From the NCBI GenBank assembly GCA_031288745.1, contig JAITQT010000263.1, positions 1 through 13,953 of the forward strand: a stretch of 13,953 nucleotides of DNA, written 5' to 3'. This stretch comes from Deltaproteobacteria bacterium. Lineage in GTDB: Bacteria > Desulfobacterota > Desulfarculia > Adiutricales > Adiutricaceae. Position 1 is the stretch's first letter; each line of letters opens with the position of its first letter. The notes under the pieces are model-generated. The model saw only the letters and a list, made by a program, of their open reading frames with translations, ran no database searches and was not told the DNA's origin. The position numbers were made by a program, and so were the translations under genes. This document shows, piece after piece, positions 13,559-13,953 of the stretch.

Positions 13559-13953
13559 TTTTGCTCCAGGTAGCGGGAAAATAACGAAATCGGATAACAG
13601 ATAATAAAGTAGATGAAAAAAATTAGGCCATAAACCCAAACGCTAGCCATTCTATCGCGCATGCCGGCCACTTCGACTATCTGTTGCGCCACTTTGACTA
13701 AATCGGGAAGGTTAATAAAAAAGACAAAGGGAGTGGTCTTAATCATTCTGGTAGTTAGGTTAATGACCCCTGGGAGAAGCCGGCGGACGGCCTGGGGCAC
13801 GATTACGTAAAGGTTAAGGGCCGGTTCGCTTAGGCCTAAGGCCCTGCCGCTCTCCCATTGGTGCCTGGGTAGGGATGTGACCGCGCCTCTTACCAAATCC
13901 GACATCTCGGCCGCACCCCAGAGGGTAAAGACGATTATGGAAACGGAGAAGGC
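13546..13953 (-). CDS. Polar amino-acid ABC transporter permease, 5' part missing (HisM/GlnP type)
   Basis: Inner-membrane permease that partners the ATPase that follows it. Only the last 135 residues are in the window; the frame stays open to the edge, with the hydrophobic AFSVSIIVFTLWGAAEMSDL before the first internal ATG (13905), so that ATG is not the start. The EAA loop is clear: QWESGRALGLSEPALNLYVI, then PQAVRRLLPG. A hydrophobic segment, VWVYGLIFFIYFIICYPISL, lies near the end, and the tail LEQKWQS is usual. Family members are about 220 residues. The binding protein and any second permease would lie beyond the window. Confidence 0.9.
   Translation of the reverse strand, partial: AFSVSIIVFTLWGAAEMSDLVRGAVTSLPRHQWESGRALGLSEPALNLYVIVPQAVRRLLPGVINLTTRMIKTTPFVFFINLPDLVKVAQQIVEVAGMRDRMASVWVYGLIFFIYFIICYPISLFSRYLEQKWQS

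Noticed and set aside
13559..13639. Longer start for the amino-acid transporter ATPase at 13639
   Set aside because: The extension reads through the permease gene in another frame; ATG at 13558 has a proper ribosome site.

Overview
The window reads as a chromosomal piece of an anaerobic bacterium. Genes have moderate G+C with many GCC/GGC codons, and the spacers are much richer in A+T. The sulfate-binding protein has an ordinary signal peptide with no lipobox cysteine, which favours an organism with an outer membrane (for example Desulfobacterota or a diderm Bacillota) over a monoderm. The species cannot be named from this sequence.

Every well-supported gene is on the minus strand, so the story runs from high to low coordinates. 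From 13953 to 12749 is the end of a polar amino-acid ABC transporter: a permease cut by the window edge and its ATPase. From 12425 to 11865 is tag, a 3-methyladenine DNA glycosylase I. From 11864 to 10863 is a 1-kb spacer with a candidate small RNA (strong promoter plus strong intrinsic terminator) and a pair of 21-bp near-identical repeats.

From 10862 to 367 lies a whole sulfate-to-sulfide pathway in apparently three transcription units. The first is sbp-cysT-cysW-cysA (sulfate uptake). The second is an aprA-like flavoprotein with its own promoter. The third is aprB-like ferredoxin-cysD-cysN-sulfite reductase, also with its own promoter. Sulfate would enter through the ABC importer, be activated to APS by CysDN, be reduced straight to sulfite by the AprA/AprB pair, and then to sulfide by a small siroheme/ferredoxin-type sulfite reductase. 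No APS kinase, PAPS reductase (CysH), Sat, Qmo or DsrAB is present in the window. The set therefore looks assimilatory although its APS reductase is of the dissimilatory flavoprotein type; similar clusters are known from anaerobes such as clostridia.

Unusual points are a ~150-residue C-terminal extension on CysN that is not an APS kinase, direct repeats 31 bp apart straddling the aprB promoter, a 546-bp spacer carrying a possible gene remnant between aprA and aprB, and the candidate small RNA. No tRNA, rRNA, intact insertion sequence or CRISPR array was seen.
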